From Claveliimonas bilis (GTDB lineage Bacteria > Bacillota > Clostridia > Lachnospirales > Lachnospiraceae): DNA of 64,000 nucleotides. Location: contig NZ_AP027742.1 in the NCBI RefSeq assembly GCF_030296775.1, positions 806,001 through 870,000 of the forward strand, in the 5' to 3' direction. Shown here piece by piece: positions 27,088 to 36,851 of this stretch. The notes beneath the pieces are model-generated. The model worked only from the letters and a program-made list of their open reading frames with translations, was not told where the DNA came from and did not search any database. How positions within the stretch are numbered: the first letter of the stretch is position 1; every line of letters begins with the position of its first letter. Position numbers and translations under genes: made by a program.

Positions 27088-27630
27088 ATGTCACGTATAG
27101 GAAGACTGCCAATTACAGTTCCAGCAGGGGTTACTGTTGAAATTGCAGAGAACAACAAAGTGACTGTAAAAGGTCCGAAGGGAACTCTTGAAAAAGAGCT
27201 TCCGGTAGAAATGGAAATCAAGCAGGAGGGAGATCAGATCGTCGTAACAAGACCGAACGATCTGAAGAAAATGAAATCTCTCCATGGTCTGACAAGAACA
27301 CTGATCAACAACATGGTTGTCGGTGTAACAGAAGGATACAAAAAGGTTCTGGAAGTCAACGGTGTTGGTTACAGAGCTGCAAAAGCCGGAAATAAGCTGA
27401 CACTTAGCTTAGGATACTCTCATCCGGTAGAGATGATTGACCCAGAGGGAGTTGAGACTGTTCTGGAAGGACAGAACAAGATCACTGTTCAGGGAATTGA
27501 CAAAGAAAAAGTTGGCCAGTATGCGGCTGAGATCAGAGACAAGAGAAGACCGGAGCCATATAAGGGCAAAGGTATCAAGTATGCTGATGAAGTGATCAGA
27601 CGTAAAGTTGGTAAGACTGGTAAGAAATAA
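27088..27630 (+). CDS. rplF: 50S ribosomal protein L6
   Basis: 180 aa, two-domain protein near the factor-binding site. Starts [15 protein letters not shown]; signature [26 protein letters not shown] precedes the ATG after the repeat-containing gap. Confidence 0.97.
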   Translation: MSRIGRLPITVPAGVTVEIAENNKVTVKGPKGTLEKELPVEMEIKQEGDQIVVTRPNDLKKMKSLHGLTRTLINNMVVGVTEGYKKVLEVNGVGYRAAKAGNKLTLSLGYSHPVEMIDPEGVETVLEGQNKITVQGIDKEKVGQYAAEIRDKRRPEPYKGKGIKYADEVIRRKVGKTGKK

Positions 27631-27647
27631 ATAAGGAGAGTGTGAAA

Positions 27648-28016
27648 ATGGTTAGCAAGAAATCAAGAACAGAAGTACGTGTTAAAAAACACAGAAAAAT
27701 CCGTAACCGTTTCAGCGGTACACCTGAATGCCCACGTTTAGCCGTATTCAGAAGTAATAATCATATGTATGCACAGATTATTGACGATGTGGCAGGGAAC
27801 ACTCTGGTTGCAGCTTCCACTCTTCAGAAAGACGTGAAAGCGAACCTGGAAAAGACAAACAACGTTGATGCAGCTGCATATCTTGGAAAAGTAATTGCTG
27901 AGAAGGCACTTGAAAAAGGCATCAAGGAAGTTGTATTTGACAGAGGCGGCTTCATTTACCATGGTAAGGTTCAGGCATTGGCAGATGCAGCTCGTGAAGC
28001 TGGACTGGAATTTTAG
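27648..28016 (+). CDS. rplR: 50S ribosomal protein L18
   Basis: 122 aa, 5S rRNA binder. ATG 27648 lies nine bases after AAGGAG; an in-frame GTG at 27642 is too close to that site. Signature [18 protein letters not shown]. Confidence 0.96.
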   Translation: MVSKKSRTEVRVKKHRKIRNRFSGTPECPRLAVFRSNNHMYAQIIDDVAGNTLVAASTLQKDVKANLEKTNNVDAAAYLGKVIAEKALEKGIKEVVFDRGGFIYHGKVQALADAAREAGLEF

Positions 28017-28031
28017 GAAGGGAGAACACAG

Positions 28032-28541
28032 ATGAGACAGGAACGCATTGATGCTAGTCAGTTTGAATTAGCAGAAAAAGTGGTAGCAATTAAGCGTGTT
28101 ACCAAAGTTGTTAAAGGTGGTCGTAACTTCAAATTCACAGCTTTAGTAGTTGTAGGTGATGGAAACGGCCATGTTGGAGCAGGATTAGGAAAGGCTACCG
28201 AAATTCCGGAAGCAATTCGTAAAGGAAAAGAAGATGCAGCAAAGAATTTGATCTCTGTTGCACTGGATGATCATGGAAGTATTACACATGATCAGATCGG
28301 TAAATTCGGAAGTGCATCCGTACTTCTGAAGACAGCGCCCGAAGGTACTGGAGTTATTGCCGGAGGTCCGGCACGTGCCGTTATCGAGATGGCAGGTATC
28401 AAGAACATCCGTACAAAATCTCTTGGTTCCAACAATAAGCAGAATGTAGTACTTGCTACGATCGAAGGATTGAGAGAAGTAAAAACTCCGGAAAAAGTAT
28501 CTAAGCTTCGTGGAAAATCCATCGAAGAGATCGTAGGCTAA
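28032..28541 (+). CDS. rpsE: 30S ribosomal protein S5
   Basis: 169 aa; accuracy and mRNA helicase-site protein. Signature [28 protein letters not shown] lies upstream of ATG. Confidence 0.97.
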   Translation: MRQERIDASQFELAEKVVAIKRVTKVVKGGRNFKFTALVVVGDGNGHVGAGLGKATEIPEAIRKGKEDAAKNLISVALDDHGSITHDQIGKFGSASVLLKTAPEGTGVIAGGPARAVIEMAGIKNIRTKSLGSNNKQNVVLATIEGLREVKTPEKVSKLRGKSIEEIVG

Positions 28542-28555
28542 GGAGGTAGATGAAA

Positions 28556-28735
28556 GTGGCAGATTTAAAAATCACATTAGTAAAATCTACAATCGGTGCC
28601 GTACCGAAGCATAAGAAGACAGTAGAAGCTTTAGGACTGAAAAAAGTAAACAAGACTGTTGTTTTGCCGGACAATGCAGCAACAAGAGGTATGGTAAAAC
28701 AGGTACAGCATTTAGTAAAAGTAGAGGAAGTTTAA
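28556..28735 (+). CDS. rpmD: 50S ribosomal protein L30
   Basis: 59 aa from GTG 28556, nine bases after AAGGAGG; ATG 28550 is only three bases from that site. Starts [14 protein letters not shown], typical for L30. Confidence 0.94.
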   Translation: MADLKITLVKSTIGAVPKHKKTVEALGLKKVNKTVVLPDNAATRGMVKQVQHLVKVEEV

Positions 28736-28764
28736 TTTAGACTATAGAGTAAGGAGGTGTCATA

Positions 28765-29205
28765 ATGGACTTATCAAACTTAAGACCAGCTGACGGAGCT
28801 AAGCACAGTGATAATTTCAGAAGAGGACGCGGACATGGTTCTGGAAATGGTAAGACTGCCGGAAAGGGACACAAAGGACAGAAAGCTCGTTCAGGCGGCA
28901 CAAGACCGGGATTTGAAGGCGGACAGATGCCATTATACAGAAGAATACCGAAGAGAGGATTCACTAACAGAAATACAAAGACTATCGTTGGAATTAATGT
29001 GAGCGCTCTGGAAGTATTTGATAATGACGCTGTTGTTTCTGTAGAAACATTAAAAGAAGCAGGCATCGTGAAAAACGCAAAAGACGGTGTAAAAATTCTT
29101 GGAAATGGAGAATTAACTAAGAAACTTACAGTGCAGGCCAACGCTTTCAGCGCAGGCGCTGCAGCTAAGATTGAGGCTCTTGGTGGAAAAGCAGAGGTGA
29201 TCTAA
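28765..29205 (+). CDS. rplO: 50S ribosomal protein L15
   Basis: 146 aa, late assembly protein. Starts [14 protein letters not shown]; glycine-rich [20 protein letters not shown] follows. The stop overlaps the secY ATG by one base. Confidence 0.97.
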   Translation: MDLSNLRPADGAKHSDNFRRGRGHGSGNGKTAGKGHKGQKARSGGTRPGFEGGQMPLYRRIPKRGFTNRNTKTIVGINVSALEVFDNDAVVSVETLKEAGIVKNAKDGVKILGNGELTKKLTVQANAFSAGAAAKIEALGGKAEVI

Positions 29206-30521
29206 TGTTTAAAACAGTGCGACGGGCATTTCAGATAGAGGATATTCGCAGGAAGATCCTGTACACATTCATGATGCTGATCGTAATCAGAATCGGATCT
29301 GAACTGCCGACACCTGGCGTAGATCCTGACTTTATAAAAGACTTTTTTGCACAAAACACTGGTGAGGCATTTAACTTCTTTAATGCCATCACCGGTGGTT
29401 CATTTGAGCAGATGTCCGTTTTCGCCCTCAGTATTACACCATATATTACATCCTCGATCATTATGCAGCTTCTGACTATTGCAATTCCCAAACTGGAAGA
29501 AATGCATAAAGACGGGGAGGATGGCCGTAAAAAGATTGCAGCGATCACACGGTATCTTACCATTGGACTCTCTTTGATCCAATCTACTGCCATGGCTGTA
29601 GGATTCGGACGTCAGGGACTTTTGGTAGAGTTTAATTTTGTTAATGCTGCAATCGTGGTTTTGACATTGACGGCGGGAAGTGCTTTCCTTATGTGGATTG
29701 GCGAGAGGATCACGGAAAAAGGCGTTGGAAATGGTATTTCCATTGTACTTGTCATTAACATTATTTCTCGTATTCCAAACGATATGTATACGTTGTTTGA
29801 GCAGTTCGTTAAAGGGAAAAGCCTTGCATCAGGCGGACTTGCGGCTTTGATCATTATTGCGATCATTCTGGCCCTTGTTGTCTTTGTCATTTTCCTTCAG
29901 GATGGACAGAGAAGAATTGCAGTACAGTATTCACAGAAAGTCCAGGGAAGAAGAACATTTGGCGGACAGTCTACCTACATTCCGATGAAGGTCAACACAG
30001 CCGGTGTAATTCCGATTATCTTTTCTTCATCGCTGATGCAGACACCAATTCTGATCGCGTCATTTCTGGGAAAAGGTGATGGAAACGGCATCGGAAGTGA
30101 GATTCTCCGCGGATTGAATCAGGCGAATTGGTGCAATCCACAGAATATCAAATATACGTGGGGGTTGCTTGTTTACATTTTATTGACTGTATTTTTTGCT
30201 TATTTTTATACATCCATTACATTTAACCCAATGGAGATTGCGAACAATATGAAAAAGAGCGGCGGTTTCATTCCGGGCATCCGTCCGGGAAGACCAACTG
30301 TGGAGTATCTGACAAAAATATTGAACTATATTATTTTTGTAGGTGCTTGCGGTTTGATCGTCGTACAGGTTGTTCCGATTATCTTTAATGGATGGCTGGG
30401 AGCAAATGTTTCATTCGGCGGTACATCACTGATCATTATTGTCAGTGTAATTCTGGAAACGATCAAACAGATCGAATCACAGATGATGGTCCGCAACTAT
30501 AAGGGATTTTTAAATAACTAG
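29205..30521 (+). CDS. secY: Preprotein translocase subunit SecY
   Basis: 438 aa, ten-helix channel subunit of the SecYEG translocon in the cell membrane. Starts [20 protein letters not shown]; the plug/early-helix region GSELPTPGVDPDF and the helix motif ITPYITSSIIMQLL are seen. Co-translated with rplO. A 136-base gap with a GGCGG/CCGCC hairpin precedes adk. Confidence 0.97.
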   Translation: MFKTVRRAFQIEDIRRKILYTFMMLIVIRIGSELPTPGVDPDFIKDFFAQNTGEAFNFFNAITGGSFEQMSVFALSITPYITSSIIMQLLTIAIPKLEEMHKDGEDGRKKIAAITRYLTIGLSLIQSTAMAVGFGRQGLLVEFNFVNAAIVVLTLTAGSAFLMWIGERITEKGVGNGISIVLVINIISRIPNDMYTLFEQFVKGKSLASGGLAALIIIAIILALVVFVIFLQDGQRRIAVQYSQKVQGRRTFGGQSTYIPMKVNTAGVIPIIFSSSLMQTPILIASFLGKGDGNGIGSEILRGLNQANWCNPQNIKYTWGLLVYILLTVFFAYFYTSITFNPMEIANNMKKSGGFIPGIRPGRPTVEYLTKILNYIIFVGACGLIVVQVVPIIFNGWLGANVSFGGTSLIIIVSVILETIKQIESQMMVRNYKGFLNN

Positions 30522-30657
30522 ATACCCTAAGAGGGACTCTGGCGGTTGGTCTGGAATATTGAATTTCAGGTCAGATCCGCCGGGGTATATTTGCTTTTAA
30601 ACTCGCGGAAGAAATATATTTTCGCGGGTTAAAATGCTATAAGGAGGAGATAAGCCT

Positions 30658-31302
30658 ATGAAGATCATTATGTTAGGTGCGCCTGGTGCCGGAAAAGGGA
30701 CACAGGCAAAAAAAATTGCAGCTAAGTATAATATTCCCCACATTTCCACAGGAGATATTTTCCGTGCAAATATTAAAAACGGTACGGAGCTTGGAAAAAA
30801 AGCTAAGACTTATATGGATCAGGGACTCCTTGTGCCGGATGATCTTGTTGTAGATCTTGTTGTGGACAGAGTAGGTCAGGATGACTGTGAAAGAGGATAT
30901 GTTCTGGATGGATTTCCAAGAACGATCCCGCAGGCGGAAGCGCTTACCAAGGCACTTGCCGATATGGGACAGAAAGTAGACTATGCTATCGATGTGGATG
31001 TACCGGATGAGAATATTGTGCGCCGTATGTCGGGAAGAAGAGCATGTGTGGGATGCGGAGCTACATATCATGTTGTATATGCACCGACGAAAAAAGAAGG
31101 TATCTGTGATACCTGCGGCGGTGAACTGATTCTTAGGGATGATGACAAGCCGGAGACTGTACAGAAGAGACTGAATGTATACCATGAGCAGACACAGCCG
31201 CTGATTGATTATTATACAGAAGCCGGAATTTTAAAGACAGTAGACGGAACTGTGGACATTGATGATGTATTTCAGTCAATTGTAGATATTTTAGGAGCGT
31301 AA
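30658..31302 (+). CDS. adk: Adenylate kinase, zinc-lid type
   Basis: Converts ATP + AMP to 2 ADP. 214 aa. P-loop [10 protein letters not shown] (residues 7-16), AMP-site DGFPRT, and a lid carrying CVGC and CDTC, a four-cysteine structural zinc site usual in Gram-positives. Placed between secY and map, as in most Firmicutes. Confidence 0.97.
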   Translation: MKIIMLGAPGAGKGTQAKKIAAKYNIPHISTGDIFRANIKNGTELGKKAKTYMDQGLLVPDDLVVDLVVDRVGQDDCERGYVLDGFPRTIPQAEALTKALADMGQKVDYAIDVDVPDENIVRRMSGRRACVGCGATYHVVYAPTKKEGICDTCGGELILRDDDKPETVQKRLNVYHEQTQPLIDYYTEAGILKTVDGTVDIDDVFQSIVDILGA

Positions 31303-31306
31303 ATCT

Positions 31307-32062
31307 ATGTCAATTACGATAAAATCTTCCAGAGAAATTGAGCTGATGACAGAAGCAGGAAGAATTTTGGAAATTGTTCATAACGAACTTGCAAAAGCAC
31401 TGCATCCGGGTATGAGCACTCTTGATATTGACAAACTTGGGGAAGAGGTGATACGCAGCTACGACTGTATCCCCTCCTTCCTGAATTATAACGGGTATCC
31501 GGCATCCATCTGCGTATCAGTAAATGATGAAGTTGTGCACGGGATTCCCAGCCCCCACCGAATCATTCAGGATGGCGATATTGTCAGCCTGGATGCCGGT
31601 GTGATCTATAAGGGGTATCACTCTGACGCTGCGAGAACTCATGCAGTCGGAGAGATAAGTAAAGACGCGGCAAAGCTGATCGAAGTCACGAAACAATCCT
31701 TTTTTGAAGGTATAAAGTATGCAAAAGAAGGCAATCATCTATTTGATATATCTTCTGCCATAGGCCGGTATGCGGAAAGCTTTGGATATGGAGTTGTCAG
31801 AGATCTGTGCGGACATGGCATCGGTACCAGTCTGCATGAAGCTCCGGAAATACCGAACTATGTACAGAAGAGGAAAGGCGTACTGCTGAAAGCAGGCATG
31901 ACCCTTGCTATTGAGCCAATGATCAACGCCGGAACATGGGAAGTGAACTGGATGGATGATGACTGGACAGTCGTGACAAAGGATCATTCCTTATCGGCGC
32001 ATTATGAAAATACTGTGCTGATCACAGAGGGTGAGCCGCAGATACTGACTTTGACGGAATAA
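31307..32062 (+). CDS. map: Methionine aminopeptidase, type I
   Basis: Removes the initiator Met from new proteins. 251 aa. Dinuclear metal ligands in SLDAGVIYKGYHSDAA (two Asp), GHGIG (His) and later Glu residues (AIEPM; ENTVLITEGE). Starts four bases after the adk stop. Confidence 0.96.
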   Translation: MSITIKSSREIELMTEAGRILEIVHNELAKALHPGMSTLDIDKLGEEVIRSYDCIPSFLNYNGYPASICVSVNDEVVHGIPSPHRIIQDGDIVSLDAGVIYKGYHSDAARTHAVGEISKDAAKLIEVTKQSFFEGIKYAKEGNHLFDISSAIGRYAESFGYGVVRDLCGHGIGTSLHEAPEIPNYVQKRKGVLLKAGMTLAIEPMINAGTWEVNWMDDDWTVVTKDHSLSAHYENTVLITEGEPQILTLTE

Positions 32063-32078
32063 GTAAAAGGAGCGGCTG

Positions 32079-32336
32079 ATGGAAAGATATAAGGCGGGAA
32101 TGCTTGCCAGATCACTGGCAGGACATGACGAAGGACAGATATATGTAATAATTGAAAGCGAAGCTTCATATATATATTTAGTGAATGGGAAAAACAGAAC
32201 GCTGGATAGGCCGAAGAAAAAGAAAGCGAAGCATGTCCGCCTGATTCGGGAAGAACACGATATTGCCGGAATAAATGATGCTGGAATACGGAAAATCATA
32301 AAAGAGTTTGTGAAAGAAGGAAAACAGGAGGAATAG
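32079..32336 (+). CDS. KOW-domain RNA-binding protein (L14E-like)
   Basis: 85 aa, basic. An N-terminal KOW/SH3-like segment ([20 protein letters not shown]) precedes a Lys-rich linker ([14 protein letters not shown]). Similar small genes lie between map and infA across Clostridia; role unknown, probably ribosome- or RNA-associated. Five bases separate it from infA. Confidence 0.88.
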   Translation: MERYKAGMLARSLAGHDEGQIYVIIESEASYIYLVNGKNRTLDRPKKKKAKHVRLIREEHDIAGINDAGIRKIIKEFVKEGKQEE

Positions 32337-32341
32337 AGAAA

Positions 32342-32560
32342 ATGTCAAAAGCTGACGTAATTGAAATTGAAGGAACTGTAGTAGAAAAACTGCCGAACGC
32401 AATGTTTCAGGTAGAGCTTGAAAACGGACATCAGGTATTGGCCCACATCAGCGGAAAACTGCGTATGAATTTCATTAAAATCCTTCCGGGTGATAAGGTG
32501 ACACTGGAGCTGTCTCCGTACGACCTTTCAAAGGGAAGAATCATTTGGAGAGATAAGTAA
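32342..32560 (+). CDS. infA: Translation initiation factor IF-1
   Basis: 72 aa, OB-fold protein that occupies the 30S A site at initiation. Starts [20 protein letters not shown], the usual IF-1 beginning, and ends [14 protein letters not shown] lies upstream. Confidence 0.97.
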   Translation: MSKADVIEIEGTVVEKLPNAMFQVELENGHQVLAHISGKLRMNFIKILPGDKVTLELSPYDLSKGRIIWRDK

Positions 32561-32589
32561 TATTTTTGAGATTTTAAATAAGAAATCTA

Positions 32590-32619
32590 TTGACTTTGCT
32601 TGATGCGTAGTGCTATACT
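32590..32619 (+). promoter_or_regulatory. Internal promoter before rpmJ
   Basis: TTGACT (32590-32595), 18-base spacer, TATACT (32614-32619), about 98 bases before the rpmJ start. It could drive rpmJ and the alpha-operon genes separately from the S10 promoter. Confidence 0.65.
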
Positions 32620-32716
32620 ATATAAGCGCGTTTCTGGGTATTTCTATGCCTTGTTACGGGATGCCCGGAAAATCAGTGCAGGAACAAGCAGGCAATGGAT
32701 GAAAGGAGGATTTGAC

Positions 32717-32830
32717 GTGAAGGTTAGATCATCAGTAAAACCAATTTGCGAAAAATGCAAAGTTATCAAAAGAAAAGGAAGCGTTCGCATTATCTGCGAA
32801 AATCCAAAGCATAAACAGCGTCAGGGCTAA
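32717..32830 (+). CDS. rpmJ: 50S ribosomal protein L36
   Basis: 37 aa with a zinc ribbon ([18 protein letters not shown]). GTG start at 32717, six bases after AAGGAGGA. A longer in-frame reading from 32600 covers the promoter and is rejected. Confidence 0.96.
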   Translation: MKVRSSVKPICEKCKVIKRKGSVRIICENPKHKQRQG

Positions 32831-32840
32831 TACTGAACAC

Positions 32841-32937
32841 TTAGTGAATGCAAGCGGCTACGCGCAGCATAAATTTAGTGAGAAGATTCGTCCCAAGCGT
32901 TAGTGAACGCAAGTCGTCAGACGCAGCGTGAGCTTAG
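32841..32937 (+). repeat. Two 38-base hairpin repeats with compensatory changes
   Basis: Copy 1 at 32841-32878 and copy 2 at 32900-32937 match at 27 of 38 positions. Copy 1 pairs ATGC with GCAT and GCG with CGC; copy 2 pairs ACGC with GCGT and GTC with GAC. The linkers AA and GCA are constant. Matched changes in both helices indicate conserved RNA structure. Confidence 0.6.
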
Positions 32938-32959
32938 GCGCACGGACGTGTAGATCTAT

Positions 32960-33300
32960 GTTAGCAGATTGATAGTTTATGCATTAATTTAGGCGGCTGA
33001 TAGCATGACACACCAGGGTGTGTGTGGAGTGGTCGTGCTATTTAATATACATGAAACACCGACAAGGGCAGTGGTTTCTGCAAGGTGGCTTCTAGTATAT
33101 TGCTTACAATACCGGCGGTCATTGGCCGATTTGAGATCGGTTGCCGGAAAGGGCGTGAATACCGACACGCCTGGGCTGGGATATCGGATAAGATATGAGT
33201 TGTCTTTCTTTATGGAAAGAACGGCTTCACAGAATTCCGGTAGGGTGACAAGAGAAAGAGGTCTGCCCGCAGCCTCAATTTAGGACAATATTAATTTAAA
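32960..33300 (+). ncRNA. Candidate structured leader RNA upstream of rpsM
   Basis: About 340 bases without a convincing gene in a spot where rpmJ and rpsM are usually adjacent. Local helices: ATAGCA..TGCTAT (about 33000-33040), CCGAT/ATCGG nested near CCGGC/GCCGG (about 33112-33157), GGCGTG/CACGCC (about 33160-33180), TCTTTC/GAAAGA (about 33205-33222). Likely a regulatory leader or processed RNA; identity unknown. Confidence 0.45.
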
Positions 33301-33322
33301 GAATCAATGGAGGGAAAATCAC

Positions 33323-33691
33323 ATGGCTCGTATTGCAGGTGTAGACTTACCAAGAGACAAACGTGTTGAAATCGGACTGACATATATTTATGGTATCGGA
33401 AGACCGAGCGCAACTCGTATTTTGAAGGAAGCAGGAGTAGATCCTGATATCCGCTGCAGAGATCTGACAGATGAAGATGTTAAAAAGATCAGTGCAGTAA
33501 TCGATGAAACACAGATGGTAGAGGGTGATCTTAGAAGAGAGATCGCTTTAAATATTAAGAGACTGCAGGAAATCGGATGCTACAGAGGTATCCGTCACAG
33601 AAAAGGACTCCCGGTTCGCGGTCAGAAGACAAAGACTAACGCAAGAACAAGAAAAGGTCCAAAGAGAACAGTTGCAAATAAGAAGAAATAA
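33323..33691 (+). CDS. rpsM: 30S ribosomal protein S13
   Basis: 122 aa, in the 30S head contacting P-site tRNA. Starts [21 protein letters not shown]-terminal [19 protein letters not shown]. First gene of the alpha-operon block; GGAGGG precedes the ATG. Confidence 0.97.
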   Translation: MARIAGVDLPRDKRVEIGLTYIYGIGRPSATRILKEAGVDPDIRCRDLTDEDVKKISAVIDETQMVEGDLRREIALNIKRLQEIGCYRGIRHRKGLPVRGQKTKTNARTRKGPKRTVANKKK

Positions 33692-33742
33692 TTTAGTGTT
33701 TGAGTGAAACAATACAAAAATTAAGAAAGTAGGTTAGTTTAA

Positions 33743-34138
33743 ATGGCAAAGAAAGTTACAAAGAAAGTGACAAAAAGACGTGTCAAGAAAAACGTTGAAC
33801 ACGGACAAGCACATATCCAGTCATCTTTTAACAATACAATCGTAACATTAACAGATGCACAGGGAAATGCTCTGTCATGGGCAAGTGCTGGCGGTCTGGG
33901 ATTTAGAGGTTCAAGGAAATCTACTCCATATGCAGCTCAGATGGCAGCAGAGACAGCTGCTAAAGCAGCATTGATTCATGGACTGAAGACAGTAGATGTT
34001 ATGGTAAAAGGACCGGGTTCAGGAAGAGAAGCGGCAATCCGTGCTCTTCAGGCATGTGGAATTGACGTTACAAGCATCAAAGACGTTACTCCGGTACCGC
34101 ATAATGGATGCCGTCCACCGAAACGCAGAAGAGTCTAA
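33743..34138 (+). CDS. rpsK: 30S ribosomal protein S11
   Basis: 131 aa, platform protein. Basic N-terminus ([15 protein letters not shown]), then [17 protein letters not shown]; ends PPKRRRV. The ribosome site is weak (AAAGTAGG). Confidence 0.97.
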   Translation: MAKKVTKKVTKRRVKKNVEHGQAHIQSSFNNTIVTLTDAQGNALSWASAGGLGFRGSRKSTPYAAQMAAETAAKAALIHGLKTVDVMVKGPGSGREAAIRALQACGIDVTSIKDVTPVPHNGCRPPKRRRV

Positions 34139-34156
34139 TTAGGAGGTAAATGAAAA

Positions 34157-34750
34157 ATGGCAGTAAATAGAGTTCCGGTTCTTAAAAGATGCCGTTCACT
34201 TGGCATGGATCCAGTTTATCTTGGAATTGATAAAAAGTCTAACAGACAGCTCAAAAGAGCAAACAGAAAAATGAGCGAGTATGGTCTTCAGCTTCGCGAA
34301 AAACAGAAAGCAAAATTCATCTACGGTGTATTGGAAAAGCCGTTCAGAAATTACTATAAAAAAGCAAAACAGCAGAAGGGTATGACAGGTACAAACCTGA
34401 TGGTTCTTCTGGAGTCAAGACTTGACAATGTAGTATTCCGTATGGGATTTGCAAGAACACGCCGTGAAGCAAGACAGATCGTAGACCACAAACATGTTCT
34501 TGTAAATGGAAAACAGGTAAACATTCCGTCTTATCTTGTGAAGGCCGGAGATGTAATTGAGATCAAAGAAAAATGCAAAGGTTCTCAGAGATATAAAGAC
34601 ATCCTTGAGGTAACAGGCGGACGTCTTGTGCCGGGATGGATCGAAGTAGATCAGGAAGCTTTGAAAGGTACAGTAAAAGAACTGCCGACTCGTGATGAGA
34701 TCGATGTTCCGGTAGATGAAATGCTGATCGTCGAGCTGTATTCTAAATAA
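34157..34750 (+). CDS. rpsD: 30S ribosomal protein S4
   Basis: 197 aa, primary 16S binder and known translational repressor in several bacteria. S4 domain visible ([20 protein letters not shown]). The N-terminus lacks the four-Cys zinc knuckle. A short ATTACC/GGTAAT hairpin (34763-34778) separates it from rpoA. Confidence 0.97.
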   Translation: MAVNRVPVLKRCRSLGMDPVYLGIDKKSNRQLKRANRKMSEYGLQLREKQKAKFIYGVLEKPFRNYYKKAKQQKGMTGTNLMVLLESRLDNVVFRMGFARTRREARQIVDHKHVLVNGKQVNIPSYLVKAGDVIEIKEKCKGSQRYKDILEVTGGRLVPGWIEVDQEALKGTVKELPTRDEIDVPVDEMLIVELYSK

Positions 34751-34807
34751 TTAACTTAGAGAATTACCCTTCGGTAATCCGAACAACCCACAAGGAGGGA
34801 CCGCATA

Positions 34808-35767
34808 GTGTTTGATTTTAATAAACCAAATATTGAAATTACAGAAATATCAGAAGATAAGAGATATGGAAGATTTGTAGTAGAACCTCTGGAAAGAGGA
34901 TATGGTACAACACTTGGTAATTCTCTTAGAAGGATCATGCTTTCTTCTCTTCCTGGAGCTGCAATCAGCCAGGTGAAGATCGACGGAGTGCTGCATGAGT
35001 TCAGTTCTATCCCGGGTGTAAAAGAAGATGTTACTGAGATCATCATGAATCTGAAATCACTGGCAATCAAGAATACGTCCGAGACCGATGAGCCTAAGAC
35101 TGCATATATTGAGTTTGAAGGCGAAGGAGTCGTAACCGGAGCTGATATTCAGGTGGATTCTGACATTGAGATCATGAATCCGGAGACTGTCATTGCTACA
35201 TTAAATGGCGGCGCTGACAGTAAGCTCTATATGGAGCTGACGATCACAAAAGGACGCGGCTATGTAAGTTCTGACAAAAATAAGAGCGAGGAGCTTCCGA
35301 TTGCAGTGATTCCGATCGACTCTATCTATACACCGGTTGAACGTGTCAACCTGTCTGTAGAAAATACTCGTGTCGGACAGATCACTGATTTCGATAAACT
35401 GACATTAGATGTCTGGACAAACGGAACACTTTTTCCGGATGAAGCTGTAAGTCTTGCGGCAAAAGTACTTAGCGAACATTTGAAACTCTTTATCGATCTG
35501 TCTGAAGTAGCGCAGGCTGCAGAAGTAATGATCGAGAAAGAAGATGACGAAAAAGAGAAAGTACTGGAAATGAGCATTGATGAGCTGGAACTTTCCGTAC
35601 GTTCTTACAATTGCCTGAAGAGAGCAGGAATCAATACAGTAGAAGAGCTGACAAACCGTACTCCGGAGGATATGATGAAAGTCCGCAACCTGGGACGCAA
35701 ATCCCTGGAGGAAGTATTAGCAAAATTAAAAGAACTTGGCTTGGAACTGAGCCAAGGAGAGGAGTAG
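34808..35767 (+). CDS. rpoA: RNA polymerase alpha subunit
   Basis: 319 aa. N-terminal assembly domain ([20 protein letters not shown]) and C-terminal DNA- and activator-binding domain ([20 protein letters not shown], about residues 260-310) joined by an acidic linker. GTG start after AAGGAGGG. Confidence 0.97.
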   Translation: MFDFNKPNIEITEISEDKRYGRFVVEPLERGYGTTLGNSLRRIMLSSLPGAAISQVKIDGVLHEFSSIPGVKEDVTEIIMNLKSLAIKNTSETDEPKTAYIEFEGEGVVTGADIQVDSDIEIMNPETVIATLNGGADSKLYMELTITKGRGYVSSDKNKSEELPIAVIPIDSIYTPVERVNLSVENTRVGQITDFDKLTLDVWTNGTLFPDEAVSLAAKVLSEHLKLFIDLSEVAQAAEVMIEKEDDEKEKVLEMSIDELELSVRSYNCLKRAGINTVEELTNRTPEDMMKVRNLGRKSLEEVLAKLKELGLELSQGEE

Positions 35768-35924
35768 AGAGGGCGAAGCCCTCGATGCCGATTGAACTGC
35801 TAATGTTCAAGCGGCTTCCACACTTATTGCCCTGTCTGTCAGTAAGCCCGAAGCGCATGGCAGCGGCATTTGGCTAGTAAGCCCGAAGATGCATAACCAG
35901 ATGTGAAAATGGAGGATATGAAAA
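35764..35924 (+). repeat. rpoA-rplQ spacer with hairpin and 13-base direct repeat
   Basis: Holds GAGGGC/GCCCTC hairpin just past rpoA and the 13-mer AGTAAGCCCGAAG at both 35841-35853 and 35876-35888. No gene is convincing here. Confidence 0.55.
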
Positions 35925-36461
35925 ATGGCAAAATATAGAAAACTTGGCAGAACATCAAGCCAGAGAAAAGCGTTACTTAGAAACCAGGTAACAGCATTGT
36001 TGAATAACGGAAAAATCAGAACAACTGAGGCAAAGGCAAAAGAGATCCGTAAAATGGCAGAAGGTCTGATCGCACTTGCAGTAAAAGAGAAAGATAACTT
36101 TGAAGAAGTTACTGTAAAGGCAAAGGTTGCACGTAAAGACAAAGACGGCAAGAGAGTAAAAGAAGTAGTAGACGGTAAGAAAGTTACAGTATACGACGAA
36201 GTTGAGAAGAAGATCAAAAAAGATATGCCGTCCAGACTTCATGCAAGACGTCAGATGCTGAAAGTTCTTTATCCTGTAAAAGAAGTTCCGAAGACTCCTG
36301 CAGGAAGAAAGAAAAACACAAAAGAAATCGACATGGTTGCAAAACTTTTTGATGAGATCGCACCAAAATATGCAGATCGCAACGGTGGCTACACAAGAAT
36401 CATCAAGATCGGTCAGCGTAAAGGTGACGCAGCTATGGAAGTTCTGATCGAGCTGGTATAA
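35925..36461 (+). CDS. rplQ: 50S ribosomal protein L17, long form
   Basis: 178 aa, against about 115-130 in most bacteria. Starts [20 protein letters not shown]. The extra length is a charged insertion (about residues 58-105, rich in Lys/Asp/Val) between the usual N- and C-terminal parts. Last gene of the ribosomal superoperon. Confidence 0.95.
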   Translation: MAKYRKLGRTSSQRKALLRNQVTALLNNGKIRTTEAKAKEIRKMAEGLIALAVKEKDNFEEVTVKAKVARKDKDGKRVKEVVDGKKVTVYDEVEKKIKKDMPSRLHARRQMLKVLYPVKEVPKTPAGRKKNTKEIDMVAKLFDEIAPKYADRNGGYTRIIKIGQRKGDAAMEVLIELV

Positions 36462-36507
36462 TCTGTTCGTGAAAAAGGTGAAATATTACTTGCGCTAAGC
36501 AAGGGAG

Positions 36508-36552
36508 AAAACAGGATGAAATCCGAAAACAGAAGGATTTCGTCCTGTTTTT
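36508..36552 (+). terminator. Terminator of the ribosomal superoperon
   Basis: AAAACAGGATGAAATCC pairs with GGATTTCGTCCTGTTTT (one G-U), followed by T-rich sequence. Confidence 0.9.
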
Positions 36553-36770
36553 ATTTAGCAGGAAATCTTTTGGAAGAGAAAGATAAATATTTAACGAAAA
36601 ATTATCGAATAAAATTAAAAAAATCTTTTGTGATTCATTGAGGCATAGAGGCAAGGGAGGTTTTAGAGAAAAAAATAAGTAATAATACACAAAAAAGCTC
36701 ATATAAGCAATGGAAAGTAAGTGTAATGTGCATAAAAACAAGAAAATGATAAAAAAATAACAATTTTATA

Positions 36771-36799
36771 TTGACAAATAATTAACGATTAGGTATACT
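36771..36799 (+). promoter_or_regulatory. adhE promoter with overlapping Rex-like operator
   Basis: TTGACA (36771-36776), 17-base spacer, TATACT (36794-36799). Bases 36771-36788 read TTGACAA-ATAA-TTAACGA, matching the Rex consensus TTGTTAA-N4-TTAACAA at 11 of 14 defined positions and covering the -35 box. Rex would repress when NAD+ is abundant. Confidence 0.7.
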
Positions 36800-36851
36800 A
36801 AACCCATCGAAAAGAAAAGCAAGAAAGACTATTTACACGGAGGATATGAAA

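Noticed and set aside
33005-33283. 92-aa open frame between rpmJ and rpsM
   Set aside because: No ribosome site, no recognisable protein pattern, and it overlaps several predicted RNA helices.
32831-33322. Group II intron or insertion-sequence remnant
   Set aside because: No GUGCG start, domain V hairpin, transposase fragment or terminal repeats could be found.
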